Shown one piece after another: positions 11,640-24,140 of a stretch of DNA of 64,000 bases. The notes beneath the pieces were generated by a model. The model made no database searches. It worked only from the letters and a program-made list of their open reading frames with translations, and had not been told where the DNA came from. This DNA comes from Diadema setosum (Eukaryota; Echinodermata; Echinoidea; Diadematoida; Diadematidae). Location of the stretch: contig NC_092694.1 of NCBI RefSeq assembly GCF_964275005.1, positions 29,012,632-29,076,631 of the forward strand. Reading direction: 5' to 3'. Made by a program: the position numbers and the translations under genes. The number at the start of each line of letters is the position of its first letter. Position 1 is the stretch's first letter.

Positions 11640-13060
11640 AAGCTACCATAAATATTGAATAAATTGAAATTGTAAAGTTTTGTTGCTGTGGCAGCTAGTG
11701 AAGTGTTATTGTATTTGTAACCAAAGACAACAATTTGCATGTTTTAATGGTAAGAAAATTTAACTGTAGCGTACCCAAGGGCTCGCTCCTTGGGCCGTTG
11801 TTATTTGTACTATACAGAAATGACCTCCCTCAAAAGTACATTATTGCAAATTGTCACTTATGCAGACATTACGTGTCTATTCTATTTCAGTGAGGACCCA
11901 ATCATAATCTATAAGGAAATATTGATTTTAAAAATGATTTAAAAACGGTTTAATGCAAATAAACTGGTGGTAAATGTTTAAAAAGGATAAAAATATGATA
12001 ATTGTTACCAAACAAAGATTGAAAAAGTTGGCGATCATCACCATGATCACATGTACAGTGTGTAACTAGATGACACACGTAATTGAAAAGGTAAAGGCCT
12101 GTAAATATTTGAGAATTTACATTGATGAAAATACAGAATTTCATGGAATAGACATAATGAACATTTGAAATCTAAACTTGTGAAATGTGTGAATTTGTTT
12201 AAAAGAATAAAATCTTTTATTACAGTGCAAGCAGCGTTTTTATTTAAAAAAATATATATATCATCCAAGTTTAGTTCTGTAATAGCTATATTGTTCCGTG
12301 GTAGGGTCAACACAAACAAAACATAATATTTGAAGAAGTTGAAATTCTGCAGAATAGATCGATGAGGGCAGTGTTAGCAGTAAATTATTTATTCCAACTA
12401 TATAAAATACTTATTGCTAAAACGTCCGCATACAAAGAATTTAGATCAAGTTATGTATCGATGTGCTCATCATATTGTCCATTCGTCTTTGAATGATTTT
12501 TTTTTTTAACAGGACGCCAATTACATTATCCAAAAAGGTCGCGGGACTCTCAAACAAGTATGATAGGCTTAAAACAGAATTTTTTACACTATGGTGAGAG
12601 ATGTTTTGTTTACGAAGGTGCTTCGCTGTGGAATGAAGTAGCTAGACATGTTCCATCGAACATTCCTCTAGATACGTAAAAGATAAAATAAATTTGAATG
12701 TATGATGCACAATTCGATACAGTATCGACGCTTGTACACATCAATGCACAGCCAAATCTGTATTACCCAGTATATTTTTTCCAATTGAATTTCACTTTCA
12801 CGTTGTTTTTCCCTTTGTATAAATTTGCTGTATTTGACAAACTAACAATTGTGTCTGCAATCATTTGTGTGTGTATTTTTAATGAGTTCACATATATATC
12901 TTTTTATTTTTTATGTTTGTAACTGTATGTATATTAGATGTTTTGTATTTCAACTTGAGCTGACCACTCTAAAAAGCAGATTGTGTGTTTTTAATCTGTG
13001 TAGACCCTCCTGCAGAAATGTAATTGAATATGAAAAGATGAAATAATGCAAAATCATAAC
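11640..13060 (+). mobile_element. Degenerate LINE: RT fragment to 3' end
   Basis: Non-LTR retrotransposon remnant. The reading VPKGSLLGPLLFVLYRNDL near 11772 is the conserved reverse transcriptase segment before the catalytic box. KACKYLRIYIDENTEF near 12095 and RCFVYEGASLWNEV near 12600 match the thumb and C-terminal end usual in CR1/Jockey-like LINEs. The frame is interrupted repeatedly. The 3' UTR (about 12690-13060) has direct relatives at 22385-22820 and 32100-32545, where it marks the 5' edges of units C and D. Confidence 0.7.
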
Positions 13061-13262
13061 CACATCATACACAGACAGAAGGAAGGGGGTGTCTATACAA
13101 GTTTGACTCTATGATTCGCAAAAATGTTGTGTCTGCCAGAAGATAATGTGCGAACGGGTATCAAGACAGAGATTAATGATAAATGAATGGTTAATGAATT
13201 GCCAAACTACAAAATTTCCTGCTGCTCTGCATAATTAAAGGACAGGTACGTATGTGTATATG

Positions 13263-13264
<2 letters not shown>

Positions 13265-13310
<46 letters not shown>
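13265..13310. repeat. (AT)n microsatellite
   Basis: Perfect TA dinucleotide run of about 45 bases and the insertion site of the hAT-like element that follows. Confidence 0.95.
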
Positions 13311-13311
<1 letters not shown>

Positions 13312-13312
<1 letters not shown>

Positions 13313-13476
13313 AGGGCTCGACACTAACGGTGGCCCGGTGGCCCGGGGCCACCAAAAACGCACATCGGGCCACCAAAATTTCAGAAATGAAGACTTTGGT
13401 GGCCTGATCGGGCCACCAAAAAAGGACTTATGTTTGCCTTTGGGCTACCAAAAATAAAAGTTAGTGTGGAGCCCTG
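13312..13476. mobile_element. hAT-like MITE (165 bp)
   Basis: Inverted termini CAGGGCTCGACACTAAC and GTTAGTGTGGAGCCCTG bound an interior with repeated GGTGGCCC/GGGCCACC blocks that can fold on themselves. The flanks share TATATAC, close to the 7-8 bp duplication expected for hAT, but they lie in low-complexity sequence, so the duplication length is uncertain. GGTGGCCC pieces also occur inside the 9-11.5 kb element. Confidence 0.65.
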
Positions 13477-15587
13477 TATATACTCTAAAACCGTTGATTT
13501 GTGGAAAGCAATAGCCACTAGCACATAGACCGATAAAAGACTGGAACAATTTTTTTAAGTCTGTCATGCTCTGTAAACATTATCATCCCGTATTTTTGAT
13601 CCTCCATTTAAACTAATTATTTCTAATTACCATGTAACACTATCAAATAACTTTTTGTCATTCATAGACTTACTGAATAATGGAATTGCATCATGACTTA
13701 CGTAAATATTCTGACAGAAACAAATCAGTAAAAATACACGCAAATTTCTATCACTTTATTTTCCATTGAAAATAGCTTTATGACCACGTGAAATCTGAAA
13801 AACAATAACTGTACTGGTCGCACATATCTACTTTGATGTTTTCACAAAGCTAGGAAAGGCTGCCTAAAATTTAGGTTCCCTGTGTGTAAGAAGAAATTAT
13901 GCTCTCTCCCTTTCTCTCTCTCTCTCTCTCCCCCCCCCCCCTCTCTCTCTCTCGCTCTTTCTCTCTTCTGCCACCCCTCCCCTCTGCCTCTCTCCTCAAA
14001 TTTAGTTGGATACTACGTATAAGCCGACTCGTCTTTAGCTCTTTGTGATCTTCGTGTTTTGATGGGCTCATTTTTCACCTTCGACCCCCTCCCCCAAAAA
14101 AAACAACAACAAAAAACAACTCAAACACACACACACACACACACACACTCAACCTCGTGAGGTCGTTGTATAATAGACGCGGCCATGTACTTTATAGCGG
14201 GTGTGCTGTTACATCTAGCAGGAATAATCCTTGCGAATGCCAATGACATGAATGATATGGATTTCCCCATGCAAAAGAGAAAATCGAAATATCTGGAGAA
14301 AGTACCTCCCATCAGATGAGAGTATTTTCATCTCTCTATGACAACGAAGAAAAGGAGCCCCATTAGTGCTGAATTTCCAGCTATTATTGATTGTATTGGT
14401 GGTGGATTTTTTTTTTTTTTTTTTTTTTTTTGATGGATGTTACCGCCATTCACGTTGCCCTGGTAGCTGGTGTTGTTCATGTTTTGTCACATGATCAAAA
14501 TAATTTTACTCAATTATTACAACCCCTGCAAATATTTCAATAGAGATATTAGCCCGGAGTTGAAAGCATTTTTACATTCTTAACCATCTTGTAAGCGTAT
14601 GAATCAATAATGGGTATCTTATGTTATTTTCTCCACATTGTCCCTGACACCCCCCCCCCCCAAAAAAAAAGCACAAACACACACGCACACACACACACAC
14701 ACACACGCATCCACACATCCACAAGCAACCACTGTTATGTCTTTCAATAGTCTTTCAAAGAATGTTTCAACTTTTATCCTTTTCTCGCTACGTCAATGAC
14801 AATTTATTTAAATCCATTCAATGTCTTGATGGTCTTCATGATGACCGTCTACCTATCGTCTTACCTTGCTCGAAAACAGCGACTTACTCAAAACCAGATT
14901 TTTTTTCCCAATAGCTGCTTGATTTCGACTCCCTCTTTCAAAATCGCTGAAGACGAGAAGAATTCTTGGCTGGGGTCATTGTAAGCCATGTTCGGTAACT
15001 TTTAAAGGCATTTACCTGGCAAACTCTTGAATAGTGTTGAAAAGAAAAACACACTTTATAAGAAGTGGTATAAGAAGCGTTGAACGGCAGTTTGCTTTTC
15101 AAATGCTGACATTGGTCTTTCCGAAGTGTTTCCAATCTGGAAGAGATTACAAGCTGCATTTAAAATCGACTCTCCAGGACATCTCTGAGGTCTGGTGGTG
15201 TGCCTAAAAGATTTCCATGATATTGATTCACATTTAAACACCTTGTTAACAGTGCTTGGTTAATACAAGCACCCTCCGCGTCTCGGTGAGTTTGTGCTGA
15301 GGTAAGGCATGACGGTATATTCCCCACTCTTCTCATTGATTCTCTTATCTTAATCTGATACACTGTGCTTCATATTCTCCTATAATCTTTCTTTTTTTAA
15401 GTTATGATTGTTTACATGTATGCTTTACTTACATAATAGATCTGTGCAGATTTTCATTTGTTTCATGACAACAAAAACAAGCAACTATTCGTTAACTTGC
15501 TGATACAGTCTCGACTCCCCAAACCGATTAGTGAGAGAAACTAAATTTCAAATCCACGGGGAACAAACCTTAAACACACACACAAAC

Positions 15588-15618
<31 letters not shown>

Positions 15619-16676
15619 ACACAACACAACACAACACATTACATGAATACAATAATTTGCATGCATATACATGTATTTGTACAAACATATAGAAAAAAAA
15701 ACACTATTTTCGGCTTTGCACCTGATACGCCGAATAATTTGTAATTTGGGGAATCTTCGGTGCTTTATTTGTTGTGTTTTCGTATATTTGTTCTCAAACT
15801 TGAGCATAAACATTTATATCCGAATAATGTCCTACAAATACAATTTGTATTAATTTCACGTGTTTTACTTATAATGAGACATTCTTGAAGAAGAAATAAA
15901 ACTATATTCCCTTTCATTTCCTTTTTTAAGAACACCCAAATTACATTTTTTTTTTTGGGGGGTGGGGGGTTCCTGTAATACTTCCCTTAATTTGATGAAT
16001 AGTATAGGGCCTATACTTCTGGGGGCATGATAGGAACTGAAAATTTTTCTTTGAAAGAGTCCCAGGATAATCGTAAACTATTTAACAAATTACATCCTCT
16101 GAAGACAATTTGTCAGTATATCTTAAGGAACAAAATGCGTGTTTGTTTTTTGCCGTACAAGGAACTGAACATTGTTAGGCTTTATAGGATACTTAACTTA
16201 TAATTCGTTTGATAGCGTTTTCTTTTCAATGAAATAAAAGAGAGAGATGATCAACCATGTATCTCATGGTCTTTCAGTGTTACAGGTTGTCATTATTATA
16301 CGAGGCTTTGTTTTGCCACACTTAGTTTCTGAGCACTATTGCTACAGCATATCATGTTTGTATTTCTTCCATTTGTATTTAAAAAAAAACAGCAACAACA
16401 GCAACAAAGAAGACATTTGGGATGATTGTTTTACAGTCAAGTGGTGCTCATAAGTTTGATCGTCCATTTCAGTTAGGAAGCTTGTTAATTGAATTGACGC
16501 TAATTGAATCCGATTCTACCATCACCATTATCACACTGCTGTAAATTTATTAGCGCTGGTTAATGATGATCTTTATCATCCGCATCAGACAACCAACCTC
16601 CCAAAAAACCCACCAAGTTGAATGCTTATCCTATTCTTACACTTGTGCACAATTTCTTGTCTAATTTGGTCTCCTC
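13477..16676. other. 5' flank of unit B (GPCR-3)
   Basis: No supported gene. Collinear with 23040-26320 (unit C) and 32590-35950 (unit D). Contains CT-rich and polyC tracts (13900-13995), (CA)n runs (14122-14150, 14670-14705 and 15572-15625) and a poly-T run near 14407-14430. A minus-strand block at 14995-15310 is open in its unit C and D copies but disrupted here. Confidence 0.65.
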
Positions 16677-16678
16677 AG
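16677..16678 (+). promoter_or_regulatory. Splice-acceptor-like AG, 28 nt before GPCR-3 ATG
   Basis: GGTCTCCTCAG followed by ATTAAAG. The same pyrimidine tract, AG and ATTAAA arrangement is kept in units C and D. Inferred to be the acceptor of a 5' UTR intron; no donor was identified. Confidence 0.55.
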
Positions 16679-16706
16679 ATTAAAGAAAAAATCGATAAAC
16701 TTCTTC

Positions 16707-18059
16707 ATGGTCAATTGGAGTAGACCAAACATGGCTACACTGGATGTACTGGTCATTTTCATCACCTTGATAGCCACGCCTCGCAGAATGTCTGCTCAGA
16801 ACTCCATCAACTATCCGGAAGTAGAAACAGCTCCGACACCGGCAGTTCATGTCGCAGCTCAAAATTTGACAGCCACATCAAGGAACGGTCTAGGAACTTC
16901 AGTTTACCAACGGCAAACGTTTGTTACAGAGTTGGAAACGAGCATACTGTCGCTGGGGGCCGACAATGCACGTTCGTCTTACATGCCCGGAGAGGATCAG
17001 ACCGATACAACGCATTATATTGACATTAGATCACAACGGAGCAGTGAAACTCATATAACAACTTTTATCGACGCTGATTGGATGTGGCAGCCGATCAGGT
17101 GGTCATTGCGAATTGGAATCCAAGCTTTCCTCTCCGTGCTCGGTATTGGCGGGAATGCGCTTGTCATGGCGGTTCTTTTGCGTCGCGGTTTGAAAAGGAG
17201 CTCCGCCGACACTCTCGTCGGGAATCTTGCCGCGGCGGATTTTCTCACGTCCGTCTTCATATTCCCGATCCCGGTCGCTGTTCGCGTCCCAAAAACGGCC
17301 TCTGCGGAAATGTACTGCCGATTTGTTTTCACCTCATTCTTCCTGTGGGTAAGCATCTTGAGCTCAATCTTCACGCTGACTGCTGCATCGCTGGAGCGAT
17401 ACGTCGCAGTGGTCCACCCCATCCGTTGGAGCCGCTACAAAAGACGCCAACAAGTGATTCTTGGTCTCGTTTTTATCTGGTTTGCCGCTACCGCCTTACC
17501 CTTCGATCTCCTTCTGTCAACCGGCGTCGGCAAGGCGTCGAGTTCCTGCCAAGTTGAGCATGCAACTTACGCGGGACAAGTCGTCCTTGCACTGGCTAAT
17601 TTCATTTTCGCCTTTTTGATTCCGGCCTCAACAATGTTAATAACACAGCTCTTGGCTGCTCGCGCTCTCTACGCGCAATCGAAACGTTTTACGGGAACCT
17701 GCGAACATGGCGACCATTCTACTGCATCATTCAGACATCTTGTAGCTATGAATCGAGTTTTGGGAATGCTCCTGATTCTAATCATAATCTACATTTTTAG
17801 CTGGGGTCCGAACGCCACTGCTTTTTTCCTTTACAACTTGCACGTCATTAAACCTAGCTTTCTCTATGGACCAGTTGATCGTGTTCTTACTACACTGGCT
17901 CTGGTTAACTCCTGCGCCAATCCCATCGTATATTTAGTCTGGAATGCGCAATTCCGCGCAGCTCTCGTAAAATTCTTCACTGGCACAAAAATAAGCAGTA
18001 ACGCCCTTTTCGGTTTCCAGGAAGAATCAACCAGGAATAGCCACGTCAAGAATTTTTAG
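16707..18059 (+). CDS. GPCR-3, intact rhodopsin-type (class A) receptor, 450 aa
   Basis: Single-exon seven-TM receptor. Residues 12-25 (LVIFITLIA) form a signal-peptide-like segment, followed by an ectodomain of about 100 residues with a glycosylation sequon at Asn53 (NLT). TM1 is about 135-158 (Asn150), TM2 168-190 (Asp178), TM3 205-232 with preceding Cys204 and ERY at 230-232, TM4 249-270 (Trp258), ECL2 Cys281, TM5 290-318 (Pro306), TM6 350-375 with SWGP at 365-368 and TM7 392-412 with NPIVY at 405-409. The start at 16707 is chosen because this ATG and a second one 24 bases on are conserved in all paralogs. The closest relative is GPCR-4. Unlike GPCR-1 and -2, the tail has Gly for Cys (FFTGTKIS) and TM6 has Ser for Cys. 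Ligand unknown; a peptide receptor is likely. Confidence 0.93.
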   Translation: MVNWSRPNMATLDVLVIFITLIATPRRMSAQNSINYPEVETAPTPAVHVAAQNLTATSRNGLGTSVYQRQTFVTELETSILSLGADNARSSYMPGEDQTDTTHYIDIRSQRSSETHITTFIDADWMWQPIRWSLRIGIQAFLSVLGIGGNALVMAVLLRRGLKRSSADTLVGNLAAADFLTSVFIFPIPVAVRVPKTASAEMYCRFVFTSFFLWVSILSSIFTLTAASLERYVAVVHPIRWSRYKRRQQVILGLVFIWFAATALPFDLLLSTGVGKASSSCQVEHATYAGQVVLALANFIFAFLIPASTMLITQLLAARALYAQSKRFTGTCEHGDHSTASFRHLVAMNRVLGMLLILIIIYIFSWGPNATAFFLYNLHVIKPSFLYGPVDRVLTTLALVNSCANPIVYLVWNAQFRAALVKFFTGTKISSNALFGFQEESTRNSHVKNF

Positions 18060-18427
18060 TGAAAATTATATGAATTTCAGCAGAAACGAAGAAAAGGCAC
18101 CGTTTTGCGTTGGGGAACGCAGGAATCTACTATAAAAAAAAATCAAAGAATTTCTAACACTTATCACCTTTACCTACATGCACTTCATTGTTTTTATTCT
18201 GTTCCTGAAAGTAAATGAACGACGAACTAAACTCATGTCAAAAAAAAAAAAAAATCAAGAATCAAATTATCTTAATGCGAGATGAAATACCTGTACACTG
18301 TATCTATACTCTTATCCTGCCCAGAACCATTTTAGCTACGTATGCAGGAGCAGAAACACAACTAAAACAGAGTGGGGAAAAAAAAAGAAGAGAAGAAAAA
18401 GTGCGTCTTGACTACGGATTTCATATA
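18060..18427. other. GPCR-3 3' flank
   Basis: Collinear with 27764-28190 after GPCR-4, including the shared block GTTGGGGAACGC and poly-A tracts. It presumably contains the 3' UTR; no confident polyadenylation site was chosen. Confidence 0.5.
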
Positions 18428-18598
18428 CAGTGCACTCCCGTTTTAACGAGCACGGTTATAACGAAATTCCGGTTACACCGAAATAAAAATTCAGGCCGCA
18501 ACGTTATCCACTCTGTGTATTTTTGTTGTTTATTTGTTCGCGACATAACGAAAGAAAGCCGCAGGTCCCGAGGACTTCGTTACAACGGGAGTCCACTG
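18428..18598. mobile_element. Pogo-type MITE (171 bp), unit B only
   Basis: Inverted ends CAGTGCACTCCCGTT and AACGGGAGTCCACTG with TA on both sides (18426-18427 and 18599-18600). Unit C has the empty site near 28180 (TTTCATTTATAACATAC). Two relatives lie in exportin-2 introns at 57.2 and 60.4 kb. Confidence 0.85.
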
Positions 18599-18939
18599 TA
18601 TAACATACATGAGAAATGATATTGTGTGGGCACAACATCGTCAACTCGCTCATTGGAATATTCATAAGGACTGGTCAAGAAACGTTTGCAAAAATGTGAA
18701 ATTTCAAAATGTCATATATTCCTTATTTCTAATCTGATTTCTGTCATTTTTGGAACGTTCTATGAGGACTTTTTTATACTCTTTCTTTTGAAGTTTTATT
18801 TTTGGGTGGATTTCCTCTTTAAAAGGATGAGCCTTTTAGGCCTCTTTCTGCAGATCTTGTCTGACATCATATAGACTCCTTTACGAATGCATTAAACTTC
18901 AGGAATCTATTAACCCAGATTTATTGGTTACAGTTCGCT

Positions 18940-19175
18940 TATTCTTAAATGAAAGAAGGTTCGTTTTTCCAAAGCTTAGTTCATTCCAACGAGAATAAGG
19001 TTCATAATTCCGAAGGTTCGTTAGTTCGCACTTTTAATCGATTCTGAAAGTTCGTTATAGTTCGCAATTTTTTTCACTTTCGCTCGGAAAAACGAACCTT
19101 ATTTCATTTTCGGATTAACGAACCTTCGTAGTAACGAACCTTACTTCATTTTCGCATCAACAATCTTTCGGAATA
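18940..19175. repeat. TTCGTTATTCCGAA-type inverted short repeat block
   Basis: Multiple copies of CGAAGGTTCGTTA/TAACGAACCTT in both orientations, forming nested hairpins. A shorter version occurs at 28550-28690 and a related block at 37815-38105. Confidence 0.65.
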
Positions 19176-19344
19176 ACGAACATCACACGATTACAATGTC
19201 CGTGGCTAATCGGGACAGCTTCTAACGTCCTCCAGATTCTGGACTACATTCAGAGATACTTCTGGTCACTATCACTGCCACCTCGTAAGCGGTCCAAGGG
19301 CCTCATATGTCCTATCTTGTTATCGTTGCAAATGATGATCGTTA

Positions 19345-19500
19345 AAGGGATGGTATAGTTTTGGGTGAGATGGGAATATAAATTTTAAGTTTTTGCAAGA
19401 TAATTAGAAACCACTTATGAAATATTAAAAAGCATACCATTCCAAAAGAAATTCAAAATTTATTTGATAAAATTTGATTTTGAAATGTTTGAGATATAAA
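19345..19500. mobile_element. Half of an AAAGGGATGGTATAG-type MITE
   Basis: Starts GTTAAAGGGATGGTATAGTT and runs into the LINE fragment. The same end is at 28853 in unit C, and a fuller copy with both ends lies at 51427-51810. Confidence 0.5.
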
Positions 19501-19529
19501 AAAAAAGAATTTCAATTAAAGATAATAAT

Positions 19530-20640
19530 TCAGTTAAGAGATGTTAAGTGTGGTGTTCCACAGGGAAGTCTTTTAGGGCCGCTGTTATTCATAATATACA
19601 TATCAATTATTCTCTTCGGTATAGATCTGACGAACTTCCTTTATACATTTTGCTGATGATTCTAGCGTTTTTCATGCCCATAATGATACTGATGATCTTG
19701 TTGAACAAGTCAATATACAATTTTTTTTTAAAGTGATCAATTCGGTCAGAGCTAATAAGTTGTCATTACATGTTCAAAAAACAAAATAGTATATGCTTTT
19801 TAGGAATTCTGTTGATTCTTTAAAGTCAGAAATAGTTCTGGGTAATTGTAGTTTAGAAAGTGTGTCATATTCTAAATTTATTGGTATTTTTGTAAATAAT
19901 AAACTTTCTTGAAAAATACATACTGGCCACATCTGCAAAATTATTTCTCGCAATGTACTTGTCATGAGTAGACAAAAATTTAATATCCCTCAATTAATAG
20001 TGTTACACCCCTCCTTGATACTCCTTTACCTTAATCATGGAATTTTAGCTTTGGGCAATACTCATAAGACGCTCCTGAATAGAAAAATTGCACTTTGCCA
20101 TTGCTGTCTTCAAAGTTCAAGTACTCAGTCATGCATGACATTTGTCAACATAATTACGTACCAATGGAAAGAAGAAGAGTTCTCCTTTCCTGCCAACCAA
20201 CATTGTGCTCTCCATACCTGACAATTATGAAATAGTAGCCCTCCAAAGTTGGATTACTTTTTTTCTTTTTCTTCTTCTTTTTTTTTTGATATGGACTGTA
20301 TATAACGGTCCATAGGCATGATAAGGCGAATATGCTTCCGAAAACGAGGCATCCTAAGGGGAATTTACTCCAAAGGGAATTTTTCTATTCCCCTTCAGGT
20401 TTTGACAATGTTTTTCAATGCCTTATCAGTGATCTGGGGCCTAAGAACTATACTCCACGATCGACAATAGGACACAGATGGCGTAGTGTGTGTAGATTGA
20501 AGACTGTACCATTAATACAGTTTAGGGGAGATTTTCAGCCATGCAAGAAAAAAAAAGTGTATATATTGGATGTGCATAGAAAACGGGTCATGGGGGAATG
20601 TTGGTATATCTGCTTTTTCTATTAAAAAAAAAAAAAAAAA
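19530..20640 (+). mobile_element. LINE reverse transcriptase fragment (unit B copy)
   Basis: Readings include KCGVPQGSLLGPLLFIIYI, the catalytic FADD box (FIHFADDSSVFHA), ANKLSLHVQKTKYMLF and KIISRNVLVMSRQKF, in the order usual for the palm and thumb of CR1/Jockey-like LINEs. The frame shifts and stops several times. An orthologous fragment sits at 28990-30080, so insertion predates the B/C duplication. The 3' part (20230-20640) is unassigned. Confidence 0.75.
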
Positions 20641-20861
20641 TCTCATTAACGTACAGAATTTAGTGATATAAGATGCATTTTGTGATCCTGTCAATTCAAT
20701 GCTTCATTGAGCCCATATTAAGGTATAATTTTTCAAAAAGGGCAATATTTGCACTTTTTCTGAATGTCATTATGCTTTTTTTAATGTAAATTCCCACAAA
20801 CTATTTCATTCCGCAATTCCCTGATGACTGGAAATAGCATATATTATAGAGATAGATAGAT

Positions 20862-21070
20862 AATTCAGACAATAAAGACAATAGATGTCGCACTATGCCG
20901 GCTGATTGTAGAAGCTTTCGACCTCAGCATAAATATGCTCAGGTCTTCGTGAGCTTTATTGTCTATTTAAACAAAATGGACAATAAAGCTGACGAAGACC
21001 TGAGGTCGAAGCTTCTACCATCAGCCGGCATCGTGCGACATCTAACTGTCTTCATTGTCTTAATTATATA
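20862..21070. mobile_element. Foldback element, about 209 bp
   Basis: Two arms of roughly 95 bp are inverted copies: GACAATAAAGACAATAGATG at the left and its imperfect complement ending CTTCATTGTCTTAATTA at the right, meeting near 20975 at a short AAACAAAATGG loop. Also present in unit C, at 30432-30857, with extra sequence in the loop. Confidence 0.75.
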
Positions 21071-21124
21071 ATTCTTCGTAAGATGACAGAAGCGTTCGGT
21101 AAAAATATCAGCATCATTCCACTT

Positions 21125-21128
<4 letters not shown>

Positions 21129-21174
<46 letters not shown>

Positions 21175-21288
21175 GACTATATATATTCCGAAAAGGAGGA
21201 ACAGTGAGAGGAATAATGATGTCAAAACTACGCACCAATTTCTCCTTCCTTTCTCATATCTCATACATATATATATATATATATATAT
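21129..21288. repeat. (AT)n microsatellites around a short unit segment
   Basis: TA runs at 21129-21172 and 21265-21288 flank a segment shared with unit C (31960-32045). The second run is the LTR insertion site. Confidence 0.9.
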
Positions 21289-22322
21289 TGTCACGCATTT
21301 TGGTTAAGATGTTTGATGTAATACTATGTATATAGCATTACTAGTTTTTCATTGTTTTCATGATTATTGTACAAGTCTATGTAAAGGATGTCTCGCTAGC
21401 ACTATTGCAAATTACTAGTTAGCAAGCCCAATTCCAATTGTTTTTCATACAGCGGAGTACTCTCTTTGGCCATCTTCTTTGTTCTTCTGACCTTCACATG
21501 TCATTCTGTGCCTCCCTCGCTCTGTCCTTGCTCTCACCTTCAGTACTTTCGCTTTGTCCCTTCTCACTTTGACTTTGCCTTGTCTTTCAGAACTCTTGCC
21601 TTGCTCTCCTCAGTTCAACCTTGTCCTGACTTTCAGAATCCTTGCCCTTACCCTTCGCCCTTGCCTCTCACTGCCCTTCAGCCTTTTCAGCCTGCTCCCT
21701 ACGTCCTTGACTCTCACTGTCCTTCAGCCCTTTGTGCTTGCTTCCTGTCTTGACTTTCTCCTGTCCTTGTATTCTCTCCTTGCCTATGACTTTCAGCTCT
21801 TCATCTATGCGCTCAAAGACGTCCTTCTCCTATATTCTCCGCAGCGCGATAATCGTCTTTCTCGTGACATTCATGACTGGTCCTCTCTATCTCTCTCGAA
21901 CAAGAGGAGCTTGTTTGACAGCGGTATATAAGACAGACTTTGCGCTTATCTCGAGAGGAATTGACCTAGAGGAGAGTGTGTCCGCTAAGAGTGAAACCCT
22001 TGTTTGAACAGCGAGAGAGTAACCTACGAAAGAAACGGTCTTCAGTCATGTTAGCTTTTCGTATTAATCAGTCTAAGTCTTTCACCGCATCGCACCTCTC
22101 ATGCCTGGCGAGACATCCTCTTAATCCATCCTTGTAAATGTGTTCGAGTGATTCTCCACAGTAAAGTTCTTTAACCGTGATTTCTGCCTGACAACTGTAA
22201 TTTCTATGTGTCCCTCGGCATCATTCGTCAACGAACTTCAACATATAGCGGGACTTTATTTTGGGACATTCACAGAATCGTAATTATATTCTGCCCATCT
22301 TCGACAAATATAAGTCGCCGTT

Positions 22323-22325
<3 letters not shown>
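21289..22325 (+). mobile_element. Solo LTR (fossil retroelement), LTR class, possibly Gypsy-like
   Basis: About 1037 bp beginning TGTCACGC and ending CCGTTACA, flanked by ATAT repeats consistent with a short target duplication. A TATATAA box lies near 21925 and the first half is pyrimidine-rich. No internal coding region is present, so it is a solitary LTR left by recombination. It is absent at the equivalent place in unit C (about 32045), so it entered after the B/C duplication and is comparatively young. Confidence 0.6.

Positions 22326-22378
<53 letters not shown>
22326..22378. repeat. (AT)n microsatellite
   Basis: Uninterrupted TA run directly after the solo LTR. Confidence 0.95.
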
Positions 22379-22382
<4 letters not shown>

Positions 22383-22384
22383 AA

Positions 22385-22577
22385 TCTAAGTAATTGATAG
22401 AATAAGTTTGAATGAATGATGTGCAATTCGGTACCCTATCAACGCTTGTACTCATTAATGCACAGCCAAATCTGTATTACTCATTTTTTTTTTTCCAGCT
22501 GAATTTCACTTTCGCATGCCCTTGTTTTTCCCTTTCTATAAATATGCTATATTTGACAAAACTGTGCTTATAATCCT

Positions 22578-22613
<36 letters not shown>

Positions 22614-22820
22614 AATGAGTTCAGGATCTATCTCTATGTCTGTAATGTTTGTAATCGTATAGTATTGTATTTTCAACTTGAGTGGACCACGCTAAAAACC
22701 ATATTTTGTGGGGAGGTTTTTTGCCCTGTGTAGACCCCCCTGAGGAAAATGATAATAACTGAATCAAACCACAAAAAAATGAAATGCCACAAAATCAAAA
22801 TACATCATAGGCAGACAGAA
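22385..22820 (+). mobile_element. LINE 3' UTR fragment, 5' edge of unit C
   Basis: Copy of 12690-13060 and 32100-32545, including CACAGCCAAATCTGTATTAC, the ACTTGAGTGGACCACGCTAA block and the GTGTAGACC block. It lacks the ORF part found in unit B. Confidence 0.7.
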
Positions 22821-24103
22821 GGAAGACATTGGTGTCAATGCCAGTTTGGGTCTATGATCCACAAAAATGTTGTGTCAGCCAGAAGATGATGTACTAACGA
22901 ATATCAAGACAGAGATTAATGATAAATGAATGATGTAAATAAATCGTCAAACTACAAAATTTCTTGTTGCTCCAATAGTATTCAAAGGACAATAATTCAA
23001 AAAAAAAATCACGCCAGTTTGTGAAAAGTAACAAATTTAACACAAAGACAGGCATGAGCATAAATTTCTTAAACAATGTTAAATCCATGGTGCTCTGTAC
23101 ACATTATCATCCCGTATTCTCAAACCTACCTTTAATCTAATCATTTCTAATTAACACTATCAAATAACTCTTTGTCATTCATAGAATAAGGAAATTGAAT
23201 CATATACTTCTTACGTAAATATTCTGACTGAAACAAATCAGTAAAATACACGCAAGGACCATGATTTCTCTCATTACATTTTCCATTGAAAAGCTTTTTG
23301 ACCGCGTGAAATCTGAAAAACAATAAGTGTACTGGTCGCACATACCTACTTTTATGTTTTGACAAAGCTAGGAGAGTAGGAATGGCTTTCTAAAATTCAG
23401 GGCCCCTGTGTTTGGGAAGAAATACATATAATGTTTTTTCTCTCCCTCTCTCTCTCTTTCTCTCTTCTGCCACCCCTCCCCCCCCCCTTTCTCTGCCTCT
23501 CTCCGCAGCATTAGTTGGATACTATCAGCTGACTCGTCTTTAGCTCTTTCCGATCTTCGTGTTTTGTTGGTGTTTTTTTTTCACCTTCAAAAAAACACTC
23601 AAATACACACACACACACACACACTCAACCTCGTGAGGTTGTTGTGTGGATGCGGCCATGTACTTAGCGGGTTACATCTAGCAGAAATAATCCTGGCGAA
23701 TATCAATAATGTGGACTTTCCCTTGCAAATGAGAAAATCGAAATATCTCCAACTGAAGAAAGTACCTCCCTTGAGATGAGAGTATTTTCATGTCTCTTTG
23801 ATAACGAAGAAAAGAGCCCATTAAGGCTGACTCTTGCAGCTATTGTTGATTGTGTTGGTGGTGGATTCTTTTTTTAATGGATGTTACCGCCACTCATGTT
23901 GTCGTTGTAGTTGGTGTTGTTCATATTTGTCATGTTATCAAACTACTTTTACTCAATTATTACAACCTCTGCAAATATTCCGATAGAGATATTTTTTCTC
24001 AGAGATGAAAGCATTTTACATTCTTAACCATCTTGTAAAGCATGAATCAATAATGGTTATCTTACGTTATTTTCTTCACATTGTCCCTTACCCCATCCCC
24101 ACG

Positions 24104-24140
<37 letters not shown>

